Shown one piece after another: positions 23,519-34,820 of a DNA stretch of 64,000 nt. This stretch comes from Stropharia rugosoannulata (taxonomy: Eukaryota; Basidiomycota; Agaricomycetes; Agaricales; Strophariaceae): positions 2,976,001 through 3,040,000 of the forward strand of contig JANCIK010000001.1 in NCBI GenBank assembly GCA_028532985.1, given 5' to 3'. Position numbers and translations under genes: made by a program. Under the pieces are notes generated by a model. The model saw only the letters and a list, made by a program, of their open reading frames with translations. It did not search any database and was not told the origin of the DNA. The stretch's first letter is position 1. Every line of letters starts with the position of its first letter.

Positions 23519-23905
23519 TATACGCTAACAAATGGCGGAAAGGAAGCGGTTTGCAGAAGGGCCAGAAATGTGGTTCGGAGCAGATTAAGAGTACTTTTCA
23601 ATCCTTCAGGTGTGAGGTGTCATGTCGGCACGAGGAAGACCTTGGAAGACCACGCGAGCTGCAAGAGGCAAAGAGTGATCGCTTAAGTAAGATATAAAAC
23701 CACAATGGATGTTGCAAAGGTCAAACTTGAAGCTTGAAGCTTGAAGCTTGAAGAAACGAGGACGTTTAAGTACATAAAAGAGCCCAGCACAAATTATCCA
23801 AATCGCAAGGAAATTTACAAGAAATTTAATACAAGCACAAAATGTATGCAATAGCAGGATATTTAATAAATTAATGAAAAAATAGCGGTTATAGTATATC
23901 CAGGT
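23519..23905. other. intergenic with a short tandem repeat
   Basis: A 387-nt gap between the 793-aa gene's start and the RNase H2B stop. Apart from the CTTGAAG tandem repeat listed separately, nothing is recognised. Confidence 0.5.
23726..23753. repeat. four tandem copies of CTTGAAG
   Basis: Four perfect head-to-tail copies of the 7-mer CTTGAAG. Each junction creates AAGCTT. This is a simple microsatellite-like repeat with no known role. Confidence 0.9.
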
Positions 23906-25246
23906 CTATGCCTTACTGAAAAAGCTGGAGAGTTTGGCCATGCCAGTAGTGTTGACTTTCTTCAATTTCTCCACGCCGACAGAAGGCTTCTGCGCTTTTC
24001 TTTTCTTCTCCGCAGCATCCGTAGTCTTCTGCGCCTTTGCCTGTTTCGAATTATTTGAATTAGCGGCATTAACAACTAACTCTTCTTTGTTAGAGTCTAA
24101 TAACATCTGCAGTTTGGAAAAGCTTTACAACAATCTTGAGTCAGAATAGTCATGAATTTAACAAAAGAGAACTGACTCATAGGATTTGACTAATTCTGCA
24201 TTTAGGGCAGGAGGTAGGTACTGGGATATCAGGTCGCAAGCGGAGCGCAAACGACCAACTAAAAGGTATCAGCAGAAGGGTATGTAAAAGGGCGAACGTG
24301 CATACGTGCTAGGAGCTCCTCTTTCCCATCTTCCATTAAGCCTTCTTTCGCAAGATGTCGGATTAACGTGTGAGATCTTTCGAAAGCATGGGATTTAGAG
24401 AGACGAGCAACTTTCGTACGCATGTATTCAATGGTTTTTGATTGCGAATATCGGTATACAATAAGTTCGGGAGTAATTTCTGCGGCGGCGATACTGAGTT
24501 ACGATAAGTATATTTGAAGATCGAGTGTCTCATACCTTTCATGTCACATACATTGGACAGACGCTTGCGGACGCAAAGCAGGGAGCAGAAGTCAAGAAGA
24601 TCTTGGATTTCGAAGGACGGGCTCGTAGCTGACTCGTTAGGTGTTCCTAGTACCCTAGCTGCTTCGTCAAACAAATCATCCGCTGGCTTGAACTGTGGAG
24701 TCGATCCATCAAGCTATAGACAGAGTAATGAGATATTGTTTCGAGCACCCAACGGAACGTACAGGCTGGGTGGCTTCCATAATGCGTATTAGGAGAAAGG
24801 AAGGGTCCACCGGGGTCATAATGAGCAACTTTCCATCTGAATTTCAGGTCAAGAGATGTATAAAGATACAGTACTAAATGACTCACCAGCTATAACTTCT
24901 TCTTCCTTTATCCAAGAGCGCTCATCTGGAGGGGAAACGGCTTGCACTTCAAGTATAAGAGGGATCTGTTCCGAAGTTGACAACCATTCTGTTGGTAAGA
25001 ACAATGAAGAAAGACCTGCACGAAGATTAGTCAAAATAGAGTTACGTTGAGGGGGACCAAGTCGTCATACCTGTCCTAGGATGCGGGAGATGGACCATGC
25101 GAGGCTCATTTGAGTGTTTTTCGTCATGAGACTCTTTGTATGACTGGACCAGACATTGAACAACGTCTAAGTGCGCATTAAGCTCCGACAGTAGATAGCA
25201 CAAAGAAAGACATACCTAATGGCATGACGCAAATATGTGAGTCCAT
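23906..25246 (-). CDS. RNH202: ribonuclease H2 subunit B
   Basis: Multi-exon gene for the non-catalytic B subunit of RNase H2, which removes ribonucleotides from DNA and resolves RNA:DNA hybrids in the nucleus. The start at 25246 gives MDSHICVMPLDVVQ. Family signatures follow in order: MVHLPHPRTG joined to LSSLFLPTEW, SWIKEEEVIADGKLLIMTPV and DPSFLLIRIMEA, FKPADDLFDEAARVLGTP, and LSNVCDMKEITPELIVYRYS with a short helical segment KVARLSKSHAFERS. The C-terminus is lysine-rich and ends GMAKLSSFFSKA. The KLSSFF element resembles a PCNA-interacting (PIP) box, as found at the end of this subunit in other eukaryotes, though the leading Gln is Met. A DNA ligase I gene lies about 4 kb away. Confidence 0.9.
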
Positions 25247-25579
25247 AGTGAGCTTTGCAATAGCTGCTTGGAAGAGGTAAGTAGTACTAGCCTGCCCACT
25301 TAGTCGCGTCTCGCGACGCGTTGCTTTCGCGTGTTTGGCATGTCCTCAAAGGCGGCATCAAGGCGGCATTTAGATTGAGCTAGGCTTTGACTCTCGGCTT
25401 GAATACTACTCTTATCTCTATGGTTAAAGGTGAACACCAGGTTGTGCCCAGCTCTCAATCTTGAATGCAATGGAAGCACGCGCAGCGCTGTAGTATTACC
25501 ACAGTCCTGAGTCAATTTGCATCTGTACCTTTGGCCATTTCATTAATCAGACACGCTGCGCAGATGCTAAGTCTGCTTA

Positions 25580-26090
25580 GAGTCCTTACTTTTGAAGAGC
25601 CTGAACTAAAGAAGGTGTATTTGTGAAATGCAACGCAGCTTATGAATAGTTACGGTATCCGTGTGTCCAAAGTCACCGTTATCATGCTCAATAGTCTTGC
25701 AAACGATGTTATGCGTACCATTAATAGGCCCCTCTGCGTGTCAGGTACGATGTTCAGCTGACTGATATCCATGGGTCGGAATGTTATCAAGCTACAAGAT
25801 AGACACTCGGGTCTTGAAAAATTGCTACCAGTCATACAAAAAAAATTACTGAGTCCATTCTTACCACAGTTTTAGCTCCTCGCTGCGCGGATGCCCATCT
25901 AAAACAAGAGCTCATGAGGCATATATAGCTACGGTCAGAGAACGCCGAGACTCTTAACTTCGAGGTAAAGCGTAAGCCAATTAGTACTGTAAGTATCATC
26001 TTCGGAGGTGATCGACAATTGTGGACCAAGTTGAATGTCGGCATCGAGCATGGCAGTGAAAATAATTTTATTCGGAGGATTATGTAGCTT
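25580..26090 (-). pseudogene. possible decayed or unresolved gene
   Basis: Three protein-like stretches on the minus strand occur in order: one ending WLTLYLEV near 25.97 kb, one reading DGHPRSEELKLW near 25.87 kb, and one reading NGTHNIVCKTIEHDNGDFGH near 25.70 kb. Stops and phase shifts separate them and I found no consistent set of introns. I recognise no family. It may be a pseudogene, or a real gene with introns I failed to place. Confidence 0.25.
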
Positions 26091-26227
26091 CGAATACTAT
26101 GGCGTAGAGCAGCCTGGTTCTACTAGATGCTATAGTTCATCACAAGCGCTTGCACCTTACGACCCTGATAGTGGTATAATTTAAGTAGGACGCAAATCAC
26201 CCATACATATCGTTGATACTAATTTTG

Positions 26228-26251
26228 GGATGATCTATATATAGATCATCC
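26228..26251. repeat. perfect 24-nt palindrome
   Basis: The half-site GGATGATCTATA is followed immediately by its reverse complement with no spacer. It could form a cruciform or be a dimeric binding site. It lies in the gap upstream of the small secreted protein gene, about 460 nt before its ATG. Confidence 0.7.
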
Positions 26252-26608
26252 TCGAAGTGCGGCATTGTAAGGACCTGTACGGACTCGACAGTCGACAATG
26301 TTAACATATCCTTCATACGATTAGCCGCCGATTCTTGGACTCACATCGTGCATCTAGTTAAGAAGTAAACAACTGGAAAAATCCGTACTGTTCGGGGGTT
26401 AACTCATGAATCATGATGTATTGAGGTGAGCACAATCCTGCAGGGACATTCACGGAATGTCCCAAACAGCGTGAAGCAGCGCCGAACACTCAGGTGACAA
26501 ACTTGTTTCCAATTACACAGAGTAGTGTATTTTTACACTCATTTTTACGATCTTTTCGAGAACAGTAAAATAGAAATATTGGAAGAGTCTTCTTCAGGAG
26601 TCTTCAGG

Positions 26609-26616
26609 TATTTAAG
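26609..26616 (+). promoter_or_regulatory. TATA-like element of the small secreted protein gene
   Basis: TATTTAAG lies about 100 nt upstream of the ATG at 26710, a typical position for a fungal core promoter. Confidence 0.4.
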
Positions 26617-26709
26617 GGGCCATGGCTCGAGCAAAAAAAAAAAAACATCGGCCTACCACCAATAAACCTTTATCTAAACACCCGCGCCTTCTATACTACC
26701 AATCTCAAT

Positions 26710-27112
26710 ATGCAGCTCATTGCCCTCGCCACAGTCGCTATTGGACTTGTAGCCACCCAGGTTATGGCCGGGACTGTGGCATTCAATGTCGCGCCACTAG
26801 GCACTCGTAAGTGACTTTTGTATCTGTATCCATTTACATCATCTACTAACGTTCTGACCTTCTCAACTAGCTTGCGGGGAAGGAACCACCATTTTTTGCT
26901 TTTTATCTAGTGGACAAAGCTGTGGAGGAAACTTCGATCCCATTCAGGCCTCCATTGTTGTCACTGAAGCCCTTGGAAATTGCCACATCGATTTATTCCC
27001 AGAGAACAATCAGCAAGGAGGAGTTGTTCAAGTGCTTGATACCGATACTACTGGAACTTGCATTTTCACTTCCGTTGCTGAATATCAAAGCTACGAACTC
27101 ACTTGCGATTGA
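26710..27112 (+). CDS. small secreted cysteine-rich protein
   Basis: Two exons (26710-26806, 26871-27112) encode 112 aa. The N-terminus MQLIALATVAIGLVATQVMA is a clear signal peptide, with cleavage probably after the alanine. The mature part has six cysteines (in PCGEG, IFCFL, QSCGG, GNCHI, GTCIF and LTCD), enough for three disulfides, and ends shortly after the last one. I recognise no family. Size, secretion signal and even cysteine count are those of fungal small secreted proteins, a class that includes effector candidates, but nothing here shows a host or a function. It is convergent with the beta-lactamase-like gene. Confidence 0.8.
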
Positions 27113-27357
27113 GATGGAAGAACAGTGAAAACAGGCACTTATATACATAGTGGTTGATTACCAACCTTCTTTAAATTTGTATTGGCTTCCAAGAACTTTA
27201 CTTAAAGTGTTCGTCCAGACAGCATTAGAGATTTTCTCAGATGCCAGCATGCTCTACATCAAGTTAGCAGATAAAAGTAAAAGCAGGATTTTCCCCAACC
27301 GATCCATTCGGAAAAGATGAGAAACAAACTGTCGATTTAAAAGCCTCTAGAGTCAAG

Positions 27358-29056
27358 TTACACGTTTGAAGCAACATATAATCCGGAGTAAATGATATGT
27401 TCGATCTCAACCCACAGGTCCCGCATCCTTGCATCGCCCGGGGGAGTAATTTGCGTCCCGAAAGTGACTGCAATACCAACAGTCGGGTCAATGAAGTGGT
27501 TTGTGCCCGCCCAACCTCCCCCTACAAAGACGAAGAGTTACACCAATTCATATCATTGAAATGGAACTGAAGGGCTTACACATCGCAGATCCCGATTTCC
27601 GCCCTTTGGGAAAGTCATAGGTGGTTATGGCCATGGCGGCTCCCCATTGTGTTTCTGGGGCGGTGATCATATCCGACACAGCCCTTGAGCCTTGCTCATT
27701 CAAAACCGGAACGAATACCTCATGAATGGTATCCCTTGTCCATAGGGGGGGAATGTCAGTCGTATATCCAGCTACATAAGTGAAATATTATTTAGACGAG
27801 ACCCGTAGAGATATATTGTTGCTCTACATACCATTTATTTGCATCATATGGCGCAGAAGAGTGAGATAATCCCTTGTGGAAGAATACAAGCCAACACCGC
27901 CCAGGTGAAGACTGACTGGAGAAGGGAATCAATGCGACTCGATGACCAAGGAGACTACCGATGCTGCACATACGCTTCTGAGGATCACGCTCTAAAATTT
28001 CCATTTGATCTGCCCACGGATGTAAAGTACCATCATCAGCTGTGAAAGTAAGATCGACGAGTTTCTGTTTAAGGTCTGGATTCAAGTAGAACGATGCTGT
28101 TGTCATTCCGAGGGGGTTAAATATCTCCTCTTTGCTGAAAAATAAATGAGCGGAGCATATCTTGTATAAAGTAATAAATAAAAACACAGACAAAAATGTC
28201 TCGAGTGTCACCCCAGACACCTTTTCTATAAGGAAACCCAGTACATCGGAGCTCAGACCATAAACCCCTGCAGTGAAGGTTATCAGGTGGGGAAGTAAGT
28301 ATTTCGCCGTGTTCACGTACAATTAGTCCCAGGCTCAAATTTGATAGGTACACCTTCGCGATCACCCTATCCAAGCCCAAAATCTTAACACCCTTTCTGT
28401 TATCAGCACTTCTATTGGATAAACGCTTACGATGATCATATTGAACCAAGCGGACAGCGGGTCTTTGTCTACATGCATTTCTTTGGATGTGTAAACATAA
28501 CCCAGTGCGTTAGGGCTGCTGCGCTCATCTGGATAGAATAGGCCGCTGGTGAAGTTAAGAAGGTGCTTCACAGTCACTACGTTCTGAGATCGCCTTGTCA
28601 CTACCTGTCCAGTGTTGGATGTCTCGACAATAACGGGGTTACGTAGCTGTGGCAAGTAGTCTGCAACTGGGGTGTCCCAGTCAAGTTTCCCCTGCTCGAT
28701 CAACTTTAATGCAGCTAGCTAAAAGGCAGCGAGGTTGATTAGAACGCAGGCTTCAGCACGCTACAGCATACACTTACTGCTGTGATCATTTTTGTCTGGC
28801 TGCAAATCCATAGTATACTGTTCGCATCAATTTCACCGCTAGTGGGGTCGCAAATGATATTGTTTCCAGATCCCTTGAAGTAGATTTCTCCATCAAGATT
28901 GGCAACCCCAACGACAATACCTGGAAGGTCTTTAGCTCTGTGTGTTTCCTTATCATATAATCAGTTCTCAACTACCAACGCTAAAATATATGTTTAATCA
29001 GTACGTACAAGGTAGTTATCCAACGCTTCTTTGGCACTGGCAGATAATGTGGTCAT
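27358..29056 (-). CDS. class-C beta-lactamase-related serine hydrolase
   Basis: Multi-exon gene whose exons chain without a break. The start at 29056 gives MTTLSASAKEALDNYL, joining to ETHRAKDLPGIVVGVANLDG. The nucleophile motif SxxK is SQTK in SILWICSQTKMITALAALKL. The second motif region is WVYGLSSDVLGFLIEKVSGV, where Tyr is the expected base, and the third is GGWAGT in place of KTG, the usual form in fungal members of this family (PF00144). Relatives include esterases, peptidases and lovastatin-type acyltransferases; the substrate cannot be read from sequence. No signal peptide is visible, so it is probably intracellular. Confidence 0.85.
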
Positions 29057-29680
29057 ATTGAGATACGTAGAGAGGATCTGATAGCACGAAGGATACCCAG
29101 CAGGGAGGTCTTCGTAACACTTGACTGATTACTACTTATCGTGAGAGCTTCGACACCGTTGCATCCCGGAATTCGCACAGAGAGATAAGAGGTCCAAATG
29201 AGCATGCGTCCCTTATACGTTTCCTTATAGGCAGGCTGTTGTGCCAGGATAGTCAGTTTGAACTTCTGTGAGAACAATGTAAAATTTAACCCGACAGAAA
29301 TACTATCGTGAGAGCCATTTGGGTGAGACCAGAACATAGTTGAGTTGAAAATGCGGCCATCCCCTTCTAGCGGTCAAGATTTAGAGTGACACAAGTTAGG
29401 CTCAGTTTACAATGCGATTGAAGTTTGAAGGTAACTGGAATAACCGAAACGTCACTCGTTCAGCGCCTAAGTATGTGCTTAATATTATTGTTTGCTTTCT
29501 GATCATCTCACGGTGCTGATGACATCAAGAGGGCCAACTGTCCATTGACTCAGACCTTGACCGACTGTGTTAAGTATATTTATGCTGATAGATAGCAAGT
29601 TTATAACTACTACTTACCTTATAAAATGCCTTCCCACCACTTAAATCGATAGTTGGGCACTTGTGAAAAGATTTAACCGT
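29053..29680 (-). pseudogene. possible broken gene or lost N-terminal domain
   Basis: On the minus strand, four segments look coding: CPTIDLSGGKAFYK, GLSQWTVGPLDVIST, AERVTFRLFQLPSNFNRI and EGDGRIFNSTMFWSHPNGS with its continuation FKLTILAQQPAYKETYKG. GT and AG signals sit at most of the edges, but the phases do not agree: each join is off by one. The last segment runs up to, and in another frame into, the serine-hydrolase start. I do not recognise a family. Either small indels have broken a gene, or the true splice sites differ. Confidence 0.35.
29057..29672. other. gap with protein-like segments upstream of the hydrolase
   Basis: The 616 nt between the serine-hydrolase ATG and the ligase stop are not empty: see the pseudogene candidate here. 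No promoter element is obvious. Confidence 0.4.
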
Positions 29681-32554
29681 CCGAGTCACTCTCATTAGTG
29701 CTTTCCAAGAGCTCGACATCAGACACCTCCAATTCGGCATCTAACAACTCGCCTTCATCTTGCCCTCTAAAACCATAGGCCTTGCCTTGTTGGCTTCTCC
29801 ATATACCAACTAAGAGGGAAGGCGTACTGGCCTGATCAGTCGACTTGTCGTGCCGAACTTTGATGAAGCGGGGGAAGCGCAGACTGAGCCCTCTAGAGGT
29901 TGAAACCAAACCATGTGCAGCGACAGAGACAGGGCTTTCGGTGATGCTATTTGGAATGTCGGGATACTGAAGAGACGTACTGGAGTGGTGGACTCACTCT
30001 GCACCTCGGATCTCCCAGACTTCATATGGCTTGAAATATACGTCAGGTTTAAAACCTTGTGATTGAGCATGAGTATCGGTCAGCAGGTAGTATAGCAGAC
30101 ATACCACCGAAATCGCATTCCCATAAAGGCTTGTTAGAGCAGACGTCAGTGTTCAAGTTGTACTTGGCTCGCATGGACTGATAAAAAGAAAAAGTAATTC
30201 AACAATGATGGCAAAAATGGATCTGTAATCGAAACGTACGATATAGAACGCGTCAGTAAACCCTGGGGAGCATCAATACGGCTAGTTCAAGTGAAGACAT
30301 ACATATACATCAACTCACCAGACATGCATTTACATAGTGCAACTGGACGACCGGTTTTGGGATCCCATAGAGCCAAGAGAACGGGGCTCCACCACTGGGC
30401 CTTTCTCCCATTTCCGTACCATGCTCCCACTGGAATAACGTCTAACGAGTCGCCCATACTTTCGATATAGTCCTTCTTTAGTTTCAGCCAACCGGAAGTC
30501 CTAACATCTGGTTCGTATGTGGACGGAAGTGATTTCATTTTGCTCCGTCTCGAGGTTGACTGGTCAACGGCAGTTGCAGGGTCAAGAAGCTAAAGTTAAC
30601 AAATTTAAGATAAGGCGAGGACCCTAAGGCTAGCCACGTACTTTAATCATGAGGCCTTCACATCGGTGCTCAACAGCCTTCAAGAGGAATTCTTCTACTG
30701 CAAGTTTACCTTCTTCACTCTCGCAGCTTTGAACGAAGTCGAAGTAAGCCAAGGTCGCATCCTCCTGCGGAGCCTTTCTAGGGGAAAAGGTACTGCGTAG
30801 TAGGTCCTTCCTCTCACGGAAACTGCATTCAAGCAACGGCTGGAAGCAAATGGTGAGAAAGGAAGAGATCAAAATTACTGTTGATTTGGCTTGCCTTTCC
30901 ATTGAGATACATTAAATCGAATGCATACACGCACACGGCCACTCGAATATTTTTCAAGTTGACATCTTTCTTCGCACGACCCGCCAACTCCTGGAAAGGC
31001 TTAATCCCTCCATTTGTAGGATCAGTTGCCACTATCTCTGAATCAACAATAAACGACGTGAGTCCTTCGAGGGATGCGAACATAGATTCGAATAGCCCTA
31101 TGACATCTGGATACTAACATTTAACGCGTGAGTAAAGAGTGAAGCAGATCCACATAAATGCATTACTTTGGATGTCATGTCTTCCAGATGACGAGAAAAG
31201 ATCTTGACCTCTACAGTTCCCGCAGATGTTTTCGACCCATGTATTTGTGCCCTTTGTCCATCATACTTGAATTCAGCTGAAAATTGGTTGACGCCCAGTC
31301 GCTCATAGATTTCTTCCAGTGATCGAGTGGGGGACCCAAGCATTGGCAGAACAGGTATCCCTATGGTCCATGACTGGTCAAGATGTCGTAGGACAATCAA
31401 TCTCTTTCAATAGTCTTACCTATAGAGAGAGGAACACGTTCAGCTAGTGTATCAAGTCCGTTGCTAAGTAGTTCAGGAACAATCTGGTCATAATTGGGAT
31501 GCTTCGCATAAACTTGCTTGATCAAAGCATCAGCTTTCTTGAACTGTTCTGCAAGATCACTGGCATCTAAGTTCAGCGCAACGGCGTTGAGCTGGCCAGG
31601 GGGAGGTGTCAAGACAAAAGCTCTTGCCAATGAAGAGAGAATAGATGTCCTAACGGCACCGACACGGAGGTTTTGAAACATAGTTCTGGTAAGATAGCGT
31701 ACCTCTTCTCCCTTAGCCGCAAGGAGAAGCTTATCCACCACTTTTTGTTTCTCTTTGGAAGCACCCTGCCCCTTGCATCGAGATATTTTGATGAGAGAAT
31801 CGTACACATAGTTCACAGTTAGGGGAGCATGCGGAATAAGCGTACTGATGTTAGACTTAGCCTCAAAGGCTACATCCCCAGGATCACCAGTACGGTTGTA
31901 CAAGCGCTTTAAAGCAGAAGAAGAGAGACCAGATATATTTTGTATTGAGCGAGAGATAATCGAAGAGCCAATACCAAGTTCGATAGCTACGAACTGAGGA
32001 CCAACGGAGTTGGACAAGAGGTAAAGAGTTGCCAGAAGAGACGATGGATGTTTAGAGATTACAGTGCGAAGAAGATTAGTCAATATATTAATGATTGAGA
32101 TTCTCGAGCGTGTTTTCGAGAGGCTGACAAGTGCATGGGTGAGGAGTGAATATGGCGCAGCTGGGGTATTAGACGGCTGGGCGGCAGGATTATAGCTAGT
32201 CGGGGTCACATCGAGAGGCAGATAATCAGTTGAAGACAAGGAGATAGCAGACTTTTGCGGACTTCCTATCACTTGCGCCTTGTCTTTTTTCTCGTCTTTC
32301 AGCTTAGGAGAAACGGCGTCTTCCCATTCTAAAGCGTCAACATCTATTATTCCGTCCTGTGTGCGTTGTATGAACGCAGAATTGGAGGTCGACGGTTGTG
32401 AAGACGAAGTACGTATTGGACTGTCTGTACTAATTTTCGTAGCCTTGGTGGGGGAATTAAAGAATTGGTCTATCCGTGATTGTCCTTCCGTGGTCTTTTG
32501 GCGCTTGGTCTTGGATGGTGATGCTCCGGAAACGGTTGCCCCTCGTTTTGCCAT
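29673..32554 (-). CDS. CDC9: ATP-dependent DNA ligase I
   Basis: Replicative ligase that seals Okazaki fragments. The start at 32554 gives MAKRGATVSGASPSKTKRQK; residues 25-32, QSRIDQFF, form a canonical PCNA-interacting box. The N-terminal domain includes TRTMFQNLRVGAVRTSILSS. The adenylation motif is EFKYDGQRAQIH, with the catalytic Lys in KYDG. Later motifs include FIVDSEIVATDP, YAFDLMYLNGK, EGLMIK, SGWLKLKKDY, YEVWEIRGAD and RGLSLRFPRFIKVRHDKS. The acidic C-terminus ends in ESDSDG. Exons between motifs are joined by short introns, and frames agree at the joins I checked. The reading frame stays open 5' of the ATG back to a stop near 32666 (see findings). Confidence 0.95.
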
Positions 32555-32851
32555 TGCTGAGCCTGAAGATGAGATCGCCCTGGCATAAAAAGTATGTGGC
32601 AGTGAGTAGTAGGTGGTATATTGCACCAGAGGTGCAAAACGCAGAAGTTTGGCCAGCCTGTGCTACTTGCTCATCGATGTTCTTGCTAGTACTAGAGTCA
32701 GTGACGTTCAACGCAATTTCGAGTGGAACCGTTGGGACTAGCCGGGCCGGTTCGTCCGCTGCCAAGCTGTGCCAAATAAATGTTCGCTGCCGCCCAACTG
32801 GGACAAGTTTACAAGCAAGTTATTCCGCCTACACTCTGGTCAAACCAAATC
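32555..32851. promoter_or_regulatory. bidirectional promoter region, DNA ligase I / SLU7
   Basis: The two divergent ATGs are 297 nt apart. Part of this interval may be translated as an N-terminal extension of the ligase. No TATA box is evident. Confidence 0.45.
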
Positions 32852-34820
32852 ATGGCCTCATCATCAGGTATAGTAGCATCTCCTAGCGTCTATCAACAAG
32901 AATTCTAAAGGGCTTATGTAGCTGTCGGAAAGTTATCCAGGGAAGAGTTCAGGCGTCAGAAGGACCTTGATGCGGCTCGTAAAGCTGGTACCGCTCCCGC
33001 TGCCCTTGACGAAGAGGGTCGTCCCATCAATCCTCACATTCCCCGTGCGTGGTACCCTACTGACATCGTTCAGTCTCTCTTAAACTCATCTCTTTTGATA
33101 CACAGAATATATCTCGCAAGCGCCGTGGTATCTCGACACAGGAGCCCCTTCGCTAAACCATCAACGGCGACCGGAATACGACGATTCCTCCAATAAGCTT
33201 GACAACTGGTATGACCGCGGCGCAAAGGCTGGACCTGCCGCGAAAAAGTATCGCAAGGGAGCGTGCGAGAACTGCGGTTCCATGACACACAAAAAGCAGG
33301 ATTGCTTAGAGCGCCCGAGGAAGAAGGGGGCCAAGTATACTAACAAGAATATCGAGGCGGACGACGTGATTCAGGACGTGGCGACTGGATATGACGCGAA
33401 GCGGGATAGGTGGAATGGGTATGACCCAGCGGAGCACAAGAAAGTATATGAGGAATACGCGGCCATCGAGGCTGCACGCCAAAAACTACGGGAGGAGGAA
33501 ATTGACAACCAGACCACGACAGATCTGGCTGCGGTGCGGAAGGTTGCGAAGGCGAGCAAGGCGGAAAAGACGGACGCCGACTTCGGTTCCAGCGAGGACG
33601 AGGATGCAGACGAGGACAAGTATGCCGATGCTGCTGACGCCGTCGGACAGAAACTGGACGCCAAAACTCGTATCACAGTCCGTAACTTGCGTATCCGTGA
33701 AGACACTGCGAAGTATCTGATCAACTTGGATCCGGAGAGTGCTTACTACGACCCCAAAACTCGCTCAATGCGCGACGCTCCACTGAAGAATGTCGCTGCA
33801 GAAGACGTGCGTTCTTCATTCTGCTGTGGTTTCTTGATGCTTATTCTTGTGTAGGCCAAATTCGCTGGCGACAACTACTTCCGTTACTCTGGTGAAGCTC
33901 CCGAAGTACAAGATCTGCAACTGTTTGCATGGCAAGCAGCTGCACGCGGTAACGATGTACATCTGAATGCCAACCCAACGCAAGGAGAGCTGCTACACTA
34001 CGAGTTCAAGCAGAAGAAAGAGGCACTAAAAGACACTACAAAGAGCAGCATCTTGGCGAAGTACGGAGGCGCAGAATACCTTGATTCAGCACCAAAGGAA
34101 CTTCGTCAAGGCCAGACTGAGAACTATGTCGAGTATTCTCGATCAGGGCAGGTCATCAAAGGGAGGGAGAAAGCCAAAGCACGCTCAAAATATCCGGAGG
34201 ATGGCAAGTCGACTACTATTTCTCTTTTATACTTATATGCTGACGGTCTCCTTATAGTGTACATCAACAACCACACGGCCGTGTGGGGGTCATGGTACGA
34301 TACCGCAACGTCATCTTGGGGATACGCTTGCTGTCATTCTACTCTACACCTTTCGTACTGTGCTGGTATGGCTGGAATCGAAGCCACCGAAGCATCGAGT
34401 GCACAGACGCTGCTCAATACGGCGGGTGAAATGCCCCCACCTCCAGTCCCTGCTCACGCGCTGAAGCCTACGAGCGACAGCCAAGATGGACGGGCGGAGA
34501 AGATCGAGCAAAACTACTCGAAGAAGCGTATTGGCGAGGGCGACATCAAGCTCGATCAGGAGCGGCTAGCGCAAGCTGTGTTGGAGGAGAAGAAACGCAA
34601 GGCCAAGGGCGGAGCTGATGGTGAGGGTAGATCAAGTAAAAAGGTGAAGAGCAGTCTGGAAGGTGGCAGCCACGACGTCACAGAAGAGGAACTGGGTACG
34701 TTAATAGTTAACCCCTGTAGCTTGGCGCTAGACTCATCTAATCTTTTTATAGAGGCTTACCGCATGTCTCGACGCATGACAGAGGATCCAATGGCAAACT
34801 ATGTGGACAAGGACCTTTAA
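32852..34820 (+). CDS. SLU7: pre-mRNA-splicing factor SLU7
   Basis: SLU7 acts in the second catalytic step of splicing and helps choose the 3' splice site. The tiny first exon MASSS is followed by a 3'-spliced block reading [20 protein letters not shown]. Signatures include [12 protein letters not shown], the CCHC zinc knuckle [74 protein letters not shown] and [15 protein letters not shown]. The C-terminus ends [15 protein letters not shown]. An acidic low-complexity stretch (EDEDADEDK) lies in the middle. The overall order matches the family from end to end. Confidence 0.95.

Larger units (their letters stand above)
25247..26709. other. 1.46-kb gap with a possible decayed gene and a palindrome
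   Basis: No intact gene could be assembled. On the minus strand, frames between about 26,090 and 25,580 look protein-like (for example FTAMLDADIQLGPQLSITS, DGHPRSEELKLW, GPINGTHNIVCKTIEHDNGD), but the frames do not join with convincing splice sites. A perfect 24-nt palindrome lies at 26228-26251. Confidence 0.4.

Noticed and set aside
32457..32765. Alternative minus-strand frame MAADEPARL... as a gene
   Set aside because: It overlaps the ligase start and the shared promoter, and shows no similarity; the ligase frame with its PIP box is clearly the coding one.
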